A DNA stretch of 20,510 nucleotides from JAIVGV01 sp035295985 (GTDB taxonomy: Bacteria; Acidobacteriota; Blastocatellia; Pyrinomonadales; Pyrinomonadaceae), in assembly GCA_035295985.1 (NCBI GenBank), contig DATHBT010000208.1, forward strand, positions 1 through 20,510, given 5' to 3'. Position numbers and translations under genes: made by a program. The notes beneath the pieces are model-generated. The model ran no database searches, was not told the origin of the DNA, and saw only the letters and a program-made list of their open reading frames with translations. Positions 13,801-20,494 of this stretch are shown here, one piece after another. Every line of letters begins with the position of its first letter. Position 1 is the stretch's first letter.

Positions 13801-14711
13801 GCCCGCTCGTCGAGGTCTTCGACAGCTCGCTCTCCGAGCAGGGCGTGATGGGCTTCGAGTACGGCTACTCGGTCGTGGCGAATCGTTCGCTCGTCATGTG
13901 GGAGGCGCAGTTCGGCGACTTCGGGAACGGCGCGCAGGTGATCATCGATCAGTTCATCGCGCCGGGCGTTGACAAGTGGCAGCAGCACTCGCGCCTCGTC
14001 CTCCTGCTCCCGCACGGCTACGAGGGCCAGGGGCCGGAGCACTCGTCGGCGCGGCTGGAGCGTTACCTGCAACTGTGCGCCGAGGACAACATGCAGGTCT
14101 GCTACCCGACGACCCCGGCGCAGTACTTCCACCTGCTGCGCCGGCAGGTCAAACAGGACGCTGCCCGGCCGCTCGTCGTGATGACGCCGAAGAGCCTGCT
14201 GCGATTGCCCGCGGCCGTCTCATCGCTCAACGAACTAACGTCGGGCGGCTTCCGCCCCGTCATCGACGACGCGGAGATCAGGGACGCCTCGACCGTCCGG
14301 CGCATCGTGCTCTGTTCGGGCAAGGTTTACTACGACCTGAACGCCGCGCGCCTGAAGACGGACGACCGCCGCGTCGCGATCATCAGGCTCGAACAGTTCT
14401 ACCCGTTCCCCGAGCGGGCCTTGCGCGAGGCGTTCGCGCGCTACCCGGACGCGGGGCAGTTGGTCTGGGCGCAGGAGGAGCCGCGCAACATGGGCGGCTG
14501 GACTTTCGTCGAGCCGCGTTTGATGAACCTGCTGCCGCGCTGCGAGCGGCCTTCTTACGTCGGCCGCGCCGCCTCGGCCAGCCCCGCGACCGGCTCCTAC
14601 TCGATCCACGAGGCCGAGCAGCGCCACCTCGTCGATCAGGCGCTCACCACCGACGCGCCCGTCATCTCGAACGCCAGCACCGACAAGTACGCGGGCCAAG
14701 CGGATGCGTGA
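10830..14711 (+). CDS. kgd: Multifunctional 2-oxoglutarate decarboxylase/dehydrogenase E1 fused to an E2 succinyltransferase core
   Basis: From the TTG at 10830 the protein has about 1293 residues, the size of mycobacterial Kgd and corynebacterial OdhA. It opens with the 2-oxoglutarate dehydrogenase N-terminal segment (DLSEIIAENFGANATYVEGL, about 7-26), then an Ala/Pro/Gln linker. The E2 acyltransferase core (about 140-385) has catalytic His354 in the DHRVIQGAESG form typical of Kgd. The E1 part follows, with MAHRGRLNVL, the thiamine diphosphate motif HGDAAFAGQG (GD at 695-696) to NNQIGF (Asn728-729), and RRLGHNETDEPSYTQP. A transketolase pyrimidine domain and C-terminal domain close it. It oxidises 2-oxoglutarate to succinyl-CoA in the TCA cycle, or decarboxylates it. 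There is no lipoyl domain, so a separate lipoylated E2 must serve it. Confidence 0.95.
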   Translation: MSAQTTRTDLSEIIAENFGANATYVEGLLERFRSDPSLVDESWRAYFAELLGTQAATTPQQRAGNGGTAATPTAKTTAASAWPTTHRAGDGEAAAATRPAETQTAQPAAAATQQPAQQAAPAPRQQPAPAAAPAQAGGVEARAIRGAALKIVENMETSLSVPTATSNRQIPVKVLEENRAVVNRELKERGTNQKTSFTHFIAFAILRALEKFPQLNHGFAVRDGNPVRLERASVNFGVAIDIQKKDGSRSLLVPNIKNAGALSFNDFLAAYDDVIKRAREGKLGVPDFQDTTVSLTNPGTIGTVASTPRLMAGQSVIIATGAIEYPAEYHAMTPAALSQLGISKTMTISSTYDHRVIQGAESGAFLAHVHELLLGKHDFYDQIFRSLDIPHPPLRWSQDKNPALLGGDRSREHVEKEARVLELINAYRVRGHLVADIDPLHAMPLQYHPELDIETYGLTIWDLDREFITGGLGGKNEASLREILDILRRAYCGKVGIEYRHIQSKEEKVWIRDRVREEFVYPEPVDAETKKQLLAKLIEAEQFERFLHTKYLGQKRFSLEGCDTIIPLLDQLVERAAERGVEEITLGMAHRGRLNVLVNVVGDFAERIFTAFEGAAHPSFPADEGDVKYHQGAAGGRTTRGGKKVRVTLSPNPSHLEFVDPVVEGMVRARQDAMQREGSLREEVIDRTLPVLLHGDAAFAGQGIVMETLNLASLKGYRTGGTIHVIVNNQIGFTTSPEQGRSTIYSTDVARMTQLPIFHINGDDPEAAFRVLRMALDFRQEFNKDVVLDVVGFRRLGHNETDEPSYTQPLMYARVKAHPGVRAVYSQRLVGEGVLTEAEAEQMIRDQVAAYEAIQARAKEIVKQKPPAKELPPEQPEEDGSNVVETWTDAEAIGRVSRAISIVPPEFHINPKMVSQLARRGKMGEGSAPMDWAFAELVAFGTLALEGHPVRLSGQDSGRGTFSQRHAIMYDTQTGRPWTPLSDLTPTERGRPLVEVFDSSLSEQGVMGFEYGYSVVANRSLVMWEAQFGDFGNGAQVIIDQFIAPGVDKWQQHSRLVLLLPHGYEGQGPEHSSARLERYLQLCAEDNMQVCYPTTPAQYFHLLRRQVKQDAARPLVVMTPKSLLRLPAAVSSLNELTSGGFRPVIDDAEIRDASTVRRIVLCSGKVYYDLNAARLKTDDRRVAIIRLEQFYPFPERALREAFARYPDAGQLVWAQEEPRNMGGWTFVEPRLMNLLPRCERPSYVGRAASASPATGSYSIHEAEQRHLVDQALTTDAPVISNASTDKYAGQADA

Positions 14712-14714
14712 GAT

Positions 14715-14891
14715 GGCGGGAGGCAGCGGGCGGTCGGCGGAAAAATAAAGGCTGTCGGGACATGAATCGCCGGCCGCCTCTTAGTTCTCCGCAGTAGTTG
14801 CGGCGAACGGCCGGCGACCAGCCCTCTTGTTTTCGCCCGCCCGCCGGCCTCCGCCGCCCGCTGCCTTCCGCCCTTCGCCCGCTGCCTTCCG
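14715..14891. repeat. Heptamer-built inverted repeat (GGCAGCG type) after kgd
   Basis: The left arm (14715-14742) is four GGC-phased 7-bp units: GGCGGGA, GGCAGCG, GGCGGTC, GGCGGAA. The right side (about 14851-14891), read on the minus strand, has units GGCAGCG, GGCGAAG, GGCGGAA, GGCAGCG and GGCGGCG. Bases 14716-14733 pair with 14854-14871 at 17 of 18 positions. The left arm starts 3 nt after the kgd stop. The loop is long (about 108 bp), and part of the right arm is duplicated with a 21-bp period. Confidence 0.75.
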
Positions 14892-14947
14892 TCTGCTTTC
14901 TTTGGTATCCTCTACTGCAAGACTCCCGCCCGTTTACTGTCAGCCAC

Positions 14948-14952
14948 GGAGG
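14948..14952 (+). promoter_or_regulatory. Shine-Dalgarno fixing the DUF885 gene start
   Basis: GGAGG lies 6 nt before the ATG at 14959, where a clear signal peptide begins. The frame stays open upstream to 14827, but that extension only reads through the heptamer repeat. Confidence 0.88.
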
Positions 14953-14958
14953 TTACGG

Positions 14959-16749
14959 ATGCGCCGGTTCACACAGCACGCTTTCACACTGCTGCTCGCC
15001 GTTCTCTTCCTCTTCGCCGCCGCGGCGCGCGCGCAGGACGCGCCGTCGGGCGCGTCGGCGAAGGCCCTGCACGAGCTGTTCGAGGCCGAGTGGGAGTACG
15101 CGATGCGCGAGTTCCCGACGTGGGCCTCCGCGCTCGGCGACCGCCGCTACAACGACCGCTGGACTGACCTGTCGCTCGCGGCACACGAGCGCCGCCACAA
15201 GCACCAGATCGAAGTGCTCGAACGCCTGAAGGCGATTGACCGCGCCGCGCTCTCGCCGGCCGATCAGTTGAACTACGATCTCTTCGAGAAGGACTTGCGG
15301 GAGGGCGTCGAAGGCTACAAGTACCGCTGGCACCTCGTCCCCCTGAACCAGCGCGGCGGCATCCAGACCGAGAGCGAACTGGGCGACCTGCTCCGCTTCG
15401 AGACGGTCAAAGACTACGAGGACTGGCTGGCGCGCCTCCGCGCGTTCCCCGCGATGATGGATCAGACCGTCGCGCTCATGCGCGAGGGCGCGCGCGTCCG
15501 CATGATCCACCCGCGCGTCATAATGGAGCGCATCCCCGCGCAGATCGACAAGCAGATCACGGCCACGGCCGACGACAGTCCGTACTTTAAGCCGTTCAAA
15601 AAGTTCCCCGACTCGATCCCCGCCGCGGAGCGCGAACGCCTGACGGCCGCCGCGCGCGAGGCCGTCAACCAGTCGGTCGTCCCCTCGTACAAAAAGTTCC
15701 GCGAGTTCTTCGTCAAGGAGTACCTGCCCGCGACCTTTTCGGAGGTCGGCGCGTGGCAGATGCCCGACGGCGCGGAGATGTACGCCTTCGAGGCCCGCCG
15801 CTACACGACCACCGCGATGACGCCCCAGCAGATTCACGGGACGGGGCAGGCCGAGGTCAAACGCATCCGCGCCCAGATGGAGGCGATCAAGGAGAAGGTC
15901 GGATTCCGTGGCTCGCTGCAAGACTTCTTCAAGCACCTCCGCACCGACCCGAAGTTCTACTACAAGTCGGGCGAGGAGCTGCTGGAAGCCTACCGCGCCA
16001 TGTCGAAGCGCATCGACCCGCACCTCGTCAAAGTCTTCCGCACCATCCCGCGGATGCCCTACGGCGTCGAGCCGATCCCGATGAACATCGCGCCCGACAC
16101 GACGACGGCCTACTACCAGCAGCCCGCGGCTGACGGCTCTCGCCCTGGCACCTATTACGTCAACCTCTATAAGCCGGAGACGCGGCCCCGCTACGAGATG
16201 ATGGCGCTCTCGCTGCACGAGGCCGTGCCCGGCCACCACTTCCAGATCGCGCGCGCGATGGAGCTGGGCGAGATACCGAAGTTCCGACGCTACGGCGGCT
16301 ACACCGCCTTCGTCGAGGGCTGGGGCCTCTACGCCGAATCCCTCGGCGACGAGATGGGCCTCTACGACGACCCCTACGCGAAGTTCGGCCAGTTGACTTA
16401 CGAGATGTGGCGCGCCGTCCGCCTCGTCGTGGACACCGGCATCCACCACATGAAGTGGACGCGCCAGCAGGCCATCGACTTCTTCCTCCAGAACGCCGCC
16501 AAGAGCGAACTCGACATCGTCAACGAGATCGACCGCTACATCGCCTGGCCCGGGCAGGCCCTGGCTTACAAGGTCGGCGAACTCAAGATCAAAGAGCTGC
16601 GCCGCCGCGCCACCGATCAGCTCGGCCCGGCGTTCGACCTGCGCGAGTTCCACGACCTGGTGCTCGGCTCCGGCGCAGTCCCACTCGACGTGCTCGAACG
16701 CAACGTCGATCAGTGGATCGCCGGGAAGAAGCAGGCCGGCACGAAGTAG
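14959..16749 (+). CDS. DUF885 family secreted metallopeptidase-like protein
   Basis: The 596-residue protein has a signal peptide (MRRFTQHAFTLLLAVLFLFA..., ending around ARAQ), so it is exported. The rest is the large helical DUF885 domain. It contains the metal-site-like motif HEAVPGHHFQ (His420, Glu421, His426/427) and, about 30 residues on, VEGWGLYAESLG with Glu453. This is a plausible zinc ligand and fits a gluzincin-like peptidase. Family activity is poorly characterised, so peptidase is inference from the motif. Length is normal for the family. A strong GGAGG fixes the start. The HutF-like gene begins 5 nt after the stop, suggesting one operon linked to peptide or amino-acid catabolism. 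Confidence 0.9.
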   Translation: MRRFTQHAFTLLLAVLFLFAAAARAQDAPSGASAKALHELFEAEWEYAMREFPTWASALGDRRYNDRWTDLSLAAHERRHKHQIEVLERLKAIDRAALSPADQLNYDLFEKDLREGVEGYKYRWHLVPLNQRGGIQTESELGDLLRFETVKDYEDWLARLRAFPAMMDQTVALMREGARVRMIHPRVIMERIPAQIDKQITATADDSPYFKPFKKFPDSIPAAERERLTAAAREAVNQSVVPSYKKFREFFVKEYLPATFSEVGAWQMPDGAEMYAFEARRYTTTAMTPQQIHGTGQAEVKRIRAQMEAIKEKVGFRGSLQDFFKHLRTDPKFYYKSGEELLEAYRAMSKRIDPHLVKVFRTIPRMPYGVEPIPMNIAPDTTTAYYQQPAADGSRPGTYYVNLYKPETRPRYEMMALSLHEAVPGHHFQIARAMELGEIPKFRRYGGYTAFVEGWGLYAESLGDEMGLYDDPYAKFGQLTYEMWRAVRLVVDTGIHHMKWTRQQAIDFFLQNAAKSELDIVNEIDRYIAWPGQALAYKVGELKIKELRRRATDQLGPAFDLREFHDLVLGSGAVPLDVLERNVDQWIAGKKQAGTK

Positions 16750-16754
16750 GGCGC

Positions 16755-18326
16755 TTGTCGAACAACTCACAACTGACGGCCTGGCTCCCCGAACTGATCT
16801 ACGCCGGCGGACGCTTCCAGAGCGACCTCGCCGTCGTGTCTGACGGGCGCACGGGCCGCGTCATCTCGCTCACGCGCGCAGACGAAATTGACTCTGCCGC
16901 GCGCGTCGTCCGGCTGCCTAACCGCGCATTGCTGCCCGGCATGGTCAACGCGCACTCGCACGCCTTCCAGCGCGCGATCCGCGGGCGCACCGAAGTTCGC
17001 TCGGCCGCGCGCGACACCTTCTGGACGTGGCGCGAGATGATGTACAGCGCGGCAGAGCGCCTGTTGCCCGAAGACCTCTACGACGCCTCGCGCATGGCCT
17101 TCCTCGAAATGGCCCTCTCCGGCATCACGTCCGTCGGCGAGTTCCACTACCTGCACCACAACCCGGACGGCACGCCCTACGACGACCCGAACCTGCTCTC
17201 GAAGCAGGTCGTCCGCGCCGCGCGCGACGTGGGGCTTCGCGTCGCGCTCCTGCGCGTCGCCTACGCACGCTCGGGCTTCCGCGCCGAGCCGAACCCGCGC
17301 CAGTCGCGCTTCGTCACGCCCGACGCCGACACGTTTCTAAAACATCTCGACGCGCTCTCAACCGACTCGGCGAGCGAATACGACGCAAGCAACGACAGGC
17401 CCGCAACAGCGTCAGGCGGCGCGGCTGCCGTCGCGCGGGGACACGGCATCACTGATGAAATTTCGGCATCCCCCGTCGCTTGGGCCGGCGTCGCGCCGCA
17501 CAGCGTCCGCGCCGTGCCGCTCCCTTACCTGCGCGAAGTCTGCGCGCACGCGCGCGCGAAACGTCTCCCCGTCCACATGCACGTCGCCGAGCAGCCCGCC
17601 GAGAACGAGGCGTGTCTGGCCGAGCACGGCCGCACGCCCGTCCGCCTGCTCGCCGACGAGCACCTGCTGGACGAACGCTTCACGGCCGTCCACGCCGTCC
17701 ACATCACGGCCGACGAGGCCCGCGCGCTTGCCGGCGCGCAGGTCTGCGCCTGCCCGACGACCGAGCGCAACCTCGGCGACGGCGTCGTCCCCGCCGACTT
17801 ACTCTTCGACGCGGGCGCGGGCGTCGCACTCGGCACGGACAGCCACACGCAGATCGATCTCCTCGAAGACGCACGCGAACTCGAATACCACCTGCGCCTG
17901 CAAAAACTCTCCCGCGCCGTCCTCGCGCCGCTAAGTGGATCGAGCGGCGGAGGGCAAGACGCCGCCGACAGCTCGCGCCCCGCCGCCGCGCAGGCGGACG
18001 ACGAGCACACGCACTCTCAAATTTCCGCACTCGCCGCGCGCCTCTTCGGCTGCGCGACCGCTGCCGGCGCGCGCAGCCTCGGCTTCGACGGCGGCGAGCT
18101 TCGCGCGGGCGCTGCGGCCGACTTCTTCACCGTCGCCCTCGACGACCCTTCAATCGCCGGCGCGGGCGCGGACGACCTGCTCCCCGCAATCGTCTTCTCG
18201 CTTTCGCGCGCTGCCGTCCGCGAAACCGTTGTCGGCGGACGCCCCGTCGTCGAACAGAGCCGCCACGCCGCGCAGGACGAGATCGTTTCCCGTTTCGCCG
18301 CGCTGCAACGCAGGCTGTGGAGTTGA
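16755..18326 (+). CDS. hutF: Formimidoylglutamate deiminase (HutF-like amidohydrolase)
   Basis: HutF converts N-formimidoyl-L-glutamate to N-formylglutamate in histidine breakdown. The amidohydrolase metal ligands are visible: His67 and His69 in MVNAHSHAFQRAIRGR, His274/276 in LPVHMHVAEQ, His313 region in AVHAVHIT and Asp362 in GTDSHTQIDLLEDARELEY. CPTTERNLGDG is characteristic of HutF. The TTG at 16755 is the only sensible start, 5 nt after the DUF885 stop; the Shine-Dalgarno is weak. At 523 residues it is about 70 longer than usual, owing to two Ser/Ala/Asp-rich insertions (about residues 201-239 and 394-421) that replace surface loops. Related guanine or chlorohydrolase-type amidohydrolases are the main alternative, but the HutF motifs favour the call. 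Confidence 0.87.
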   Translation: MSNNSQLTAWLPELIYAGGRFQSDLAVVSDGRTGRVISLTRADEIDSAARVVRLPNRALLPGMVNAHSHAFQRAIRGRTEVRSAARDTFWTWREMMYSAAERLLPEDLYDASRMAFLEMALSGITSVGEFHYLHHNPDGTPYDDPNLLSKQVVRAARDVGLRVALLRVAYARSGFRAEPNPRQSRFVTPDADTFLKHLDALSTDSASEYDASNDRPATASGGAAAVARGHGITDEISASPVAWAGVAPHSVRAVPLPYLREVCAHARAKRLPVHMHVAEQPAENEACLAEHGRTPVRLLADEHLLDERFTAVHAVHITADEARALAGAQVCACPTTERNLGDGVVPADLLFDAGAGVALGTDSHTQIDLLEDARELEYHLRLQKLSRAVLAPLSGSSGGGQDAADSSRPAAAQADDEHTHSQISALAARLFGCATAAGARSLGFDGGELRAGAAADFFTVALDDPSIAGAGADDLLPAIVFSLSRAAVRETVVGGRPVVEQSRHAAQDEIVSRFAALQRRLWS

Positions 18327-18349
18327 ACGCGACAACCCGCGCCGCAACT

Positions 18350-18484
18350 GTAGGGGCGGGGCTTGTCCCTGCCCGTAGCGGCGAAGCCGCTCATCAAGAA
18401 GCGCGTTCTTTCAAGATCGAATAGCACCTGAAGCGGCGGTCGCGCTCTCGCGCGCCGGGCCGCGGACTTGCCCTGCCCCTACAA
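18350..18484. repeat. GTAGGGGC-type inverted repeat between hutF and the M20 gene
   Basis: Left end 18350-18368 begins TGTAGGGGCGGGGCTTGTCC. The right end (about 18464-18484), on the minus strand, begins TGTAGGGGCAGGGCAAGTCC; the two differ at three positions. Inside is a perfect short hairpin, AGCGGC-GAA-GCCGCT (18377-18391). This element has no 7-bp period and is a separate class from the heptamer repeats. It occupies most of the 163-bp spacer and ends only a few bases before the next start codon. Confidence 0.8.
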
Positions 18485-18489
18485 ATCTG

Positions 18490-19620
18490 ATGAGCGTTAA
18501 GCAAAACCTATCCGACCTCGTCCGCATCGACTCGGTCTCGGCGCACTCGAACCGCGAGATCATCGATTACCTCGCAGCGCGCTGCGGGCGGCTGGGCCTG
18601 AGCGTGAGGCACTTCGCCTATACAGACGAGCGCGGCATCGAGAAGGTGAACGTCGTCGCCTGCGCGGGCTGGTCGCCGGACGGTGCGAATGAAGTTGAGC
18701 TGGCGCTCGTCGGGCATACCGATACCGTGCCGTTCGATCCCGGCTGGGCGGAGGCGCTGAAACTGACGGAGCGCGAGGGCCGCCTCTACGGGCGCGGCGC
18801 GTGCGACACGAAGGCTTTCATCGCGGCGGCGCTCGCGGCGGTCGAGGCGGTTGAACTGGAAAAACTCGCCCGCCCGCTGGCGCTCGTCTTCACGGCCGAC
18901 GAGGAGGTGGGTTGCCTCGGCGCGAAGCGGCTGTCGGAAGCGCGCCCGTTCGCGGCGCGCCACGCCATCGTCGGCGAGCCTACGTCCCTGCGGCCGATGC
19001 GCGCGGGCAAGGGGTATTGTCTGGCCGAGGTTAAGGTTTTCGGGCGCGAGGCGCACAGCGCGTACCCGGCCGAGGGCGCGTCGGCGATCATGCGGGCGGC
19101 GCGGCTCGTCGCGCGCGTCGGGCAGGTGGCCGAGCGTTTGAAGGCGGAGACGCACGCCGATTTCGATCCGCCGTTTACTACCGTCAACGTCGGGCTGATC
19201 GGCGGCGGGACGGCGAAAAACGTCATCGCGGGCGAGTGCCGCTTCACCCTGGAGTGGCGGCCCGTGCCGAATCAGGCAGCCGCGCGGGTCGTCAAGCTCA
19301 TCCAAGCCGAGGCCGAGCTGCTGCGCGCCGAAGACGCGGGCTTCGACTACGAGATCGACGTGCTGCGGCTCGACGGCGGCGTCGAAACCCCGGCGGACGC
19401 GCTGATTGTCCGCCACCTCGAAGCCGCGACCGGAAACCGCGCGGGAACAATTGCCTTCGGCACGGAGGCCCCGCAGTTGCGCGAGCTGGGCGCGGAGGCG
19501 GTCGTCTTCGGCCCCGGCGACATCAGGAACGCGCACCGCACCGGCGAGTTCGTGCCCGCCGAAGAGCTGGAGCGTTGCGTCGAGATTCTGGCGGGCGCGA
19601 TCCGCGAGTTCTGTTTTTAG
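18490..19620 (+). CDS. argE: M20 family N-acyl amino acid deacylase, acetylornithine deacetylase-like
   Basis: The 376-residue protein carries the M20 di-zinc site: His76 in LVGHTDTVP with Asp78, Asp106 in GRGACDTKAF, Glu138/139 in FTADEEVGCLG, Glu163 in VGEPTSL and His189 in GREAHSAYP. A late His lies in RNAHRTGEFVP. The FGTEAPQL and FGPGDIRNAHRTGEF motifs fit the ArgE branch, which releases ornithine from N-acetylornithine in arginine synthesis. M20 enzymes have broad N-acyl substrates, so N-formylglutamate from the HutF reaction next door is a possible alternative. The ATG at 18490 has no Shine-Dalgarno; the upstream bases belong to a repeat element. Confidence 0.85.
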   Translation: MSVKQNLSDLVRIDSVSAHSNREIIDYLAARCGRLGLSVRHFAYTDERGIEKVNVVACAGWSPDGANEVELALVGHTDTVPFDPGWAEALKLTEREGRLYGRGACDTKAFIAAALAAVEAVELEKLARPLALVFTADEEVGCLGAKRLSEARPFAARHAIVGEPTSLRPMRAGKGYCLAEVKVFGREAHSAYPAEGASAIMRAARLVARVGQVAERLKAETHADFDPPFTTVNVGLIGGGTAKNVIAGECRFTLEWRPVPNQAAARVVKLIQAEAELLRAEDAGFDYEIDVLRLDGGVETPADALIVRHLEAATGNRAGTIAFGTEAPQLRELGAEAVVFGPGDIRNAHRTGEFVPAEELERCVEILAGAIREFCF

Positions 19621-19623
19621 TTT

Positions 19624-19737
19624 GTCCGTTGTCCGTGGTCAGTTGTCCGTTGCATGTGGCTGCTGGATAGCCGCTCTGAAATGAACCGCTCAAGTTGCGT
19701 TAGATGAACAACGGACAACTGACCACGGACAACGGAC
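19624..19737. repeat. Heptamer-built inverted repeat (GTCCGTT type) with perfect 29-bp arms
   Basis: The left arm (19624-19652) has four 7-bp units: GTCCGTT, GTCCGTG, GTCAGTT, GTCCGTT, then G. The right arm (19709-19737) is its exact reverse complement over 29 bp, variant units included. The loop is 56 nt (19653-19708). The element starts 3 nt after the stop of the M20 gene and ends 10 nt before the next start codon. Confidence 0.92.
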
Positions 19738-19747
19738 TGTCTTCTTT

Positions 19748-20494
19748 ATGATCCGAAATTATCTCAAGACTTCATTCGTCGCCCTGCTGCTCGTCTTTCC
19801 CGCGGCGGCGCAGCAGCCCGGCGAGAAGCCGCTAACGAGTCAGGAGTTCGTGAAGCTGCTCTACGCGCTGCCCGGCCGGCCCGACCGGCGCGACGCGCTG
19901 GTCGAAGAGATCAGGCGGCGCGGCATCGACTTCGAGCTGACGAGCGGCTTGCGCGGGCTGGTCTCCACCAAGTCGGGCAACGACGCGCTGCTGCGCCGCA
20001 CGCTCGAAGAGGCCGCGCGCCGCCGCGCTGACCCCGCGTCCCGCGCGCTCCCGTCCGAGGCCGAGGCGCGCGAGGTGTGGGAGCAGGCGCAGAAGACTTC
20101 GCTCGCCGCCGCGACGGGGCTGCCCGATTTCGTCGTCAAGCAACTCATCACGCGCCAGGTCGCGCGCGAGCGCACGCAGGCGTGGCGCACGCTCGACCGC
20201 CTGACCGTCGCCGTCAGCTTCCGCGAGAGCGGCCAGCGCGAGCAGTACAAGCTGCTCGCCACGAACGGCGTCCCAGACCAGGCGGCGGAAGTCGAGTCGT
20301 CGTCCTACTACCAGGCGGGCGGATCGACCACGACGGGCGAGTTCGCCTCTCTGATGCTGCGCCTCTTCTCGCCGGAGAGCGAGACGAAGTTTCAGGCCGT
20401 GGACACGGACACGCTGCGCGGGCGGCGCGCCGTCGTGTACGACTTCGAGATTAGTAAGGAGCGCGCGCAGCAGGGCATCAGCTATAACAACTAG
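19748..20494 (+). CDS. Secreted protein of unknown function, probably cut short by an amber codon
   Basis: The 248 residues start with a signal peptide (MIRNYLKTSFVALLLVFPAAAQQ), then a helical region to about residue 145 (for example KPLTSQEFVKLLYALPGRPDRR). A beta-rich part follows, containing QAGGSTTTGEFASLMLRLFSPES and GRRAVVYDFEISKERAQQGISYNN. I recall secreted Acidobacteriota proteins in which this last segment continues as a larger beta-domain, and the frame after the TAG reads RSVTT, a plausible continuation. The stop may be a CAG-to-TAG change, a sequencing error or the real end; only 16 bases remain, so this cannot be settled. No Shine-Dalgarno is visible before the ATG, where a heptamer repeat ends. 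Confidence 0.7.
   Translation: MIRNYLKTSFVALLLVFPAAAQQPGEKPLTSQEFVKLLYALPGRPDRRDALVEEIRRRGIDFELTSGLRGLVSTKSGNDALLRRTLEEAARRRADPASRALPSEAEAREVWEQAQKTSLAAATGLPDFVVKQLITRQVARERTQAWRTLDRLTVAVSFRESGQREQYKLLATNGVPDQAAEVESSSYYQAGGSTTTGEFASLMLRLFSPESETKFQAVDTDTLRGRRAVVYDFEISKERAQQGISYNN

Noticed and set aside
14827..14958. N-terminal extension of the DUF885 gene
   Set aside because: It reads through the heptamer repeat and lacks a ribosome site; the ATG at 14959 has GGAGG and starts a signal peptide.
14953..16770. A 605-codon open frame on the minus strand opposite the DUF885 gene
   Set aside because: Its translation is Arg/Val/Asp/Leu-rich without motifs, while the plus strand holds a complete conserved protein. 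Long antisense frames are expected at this GC content.
19624..19737. CRISPR array
   Set aside because: Units are 7 bp without unique spacers and the two arms are inverted, so this is not a repeat-spacer array; no cas genes are present.
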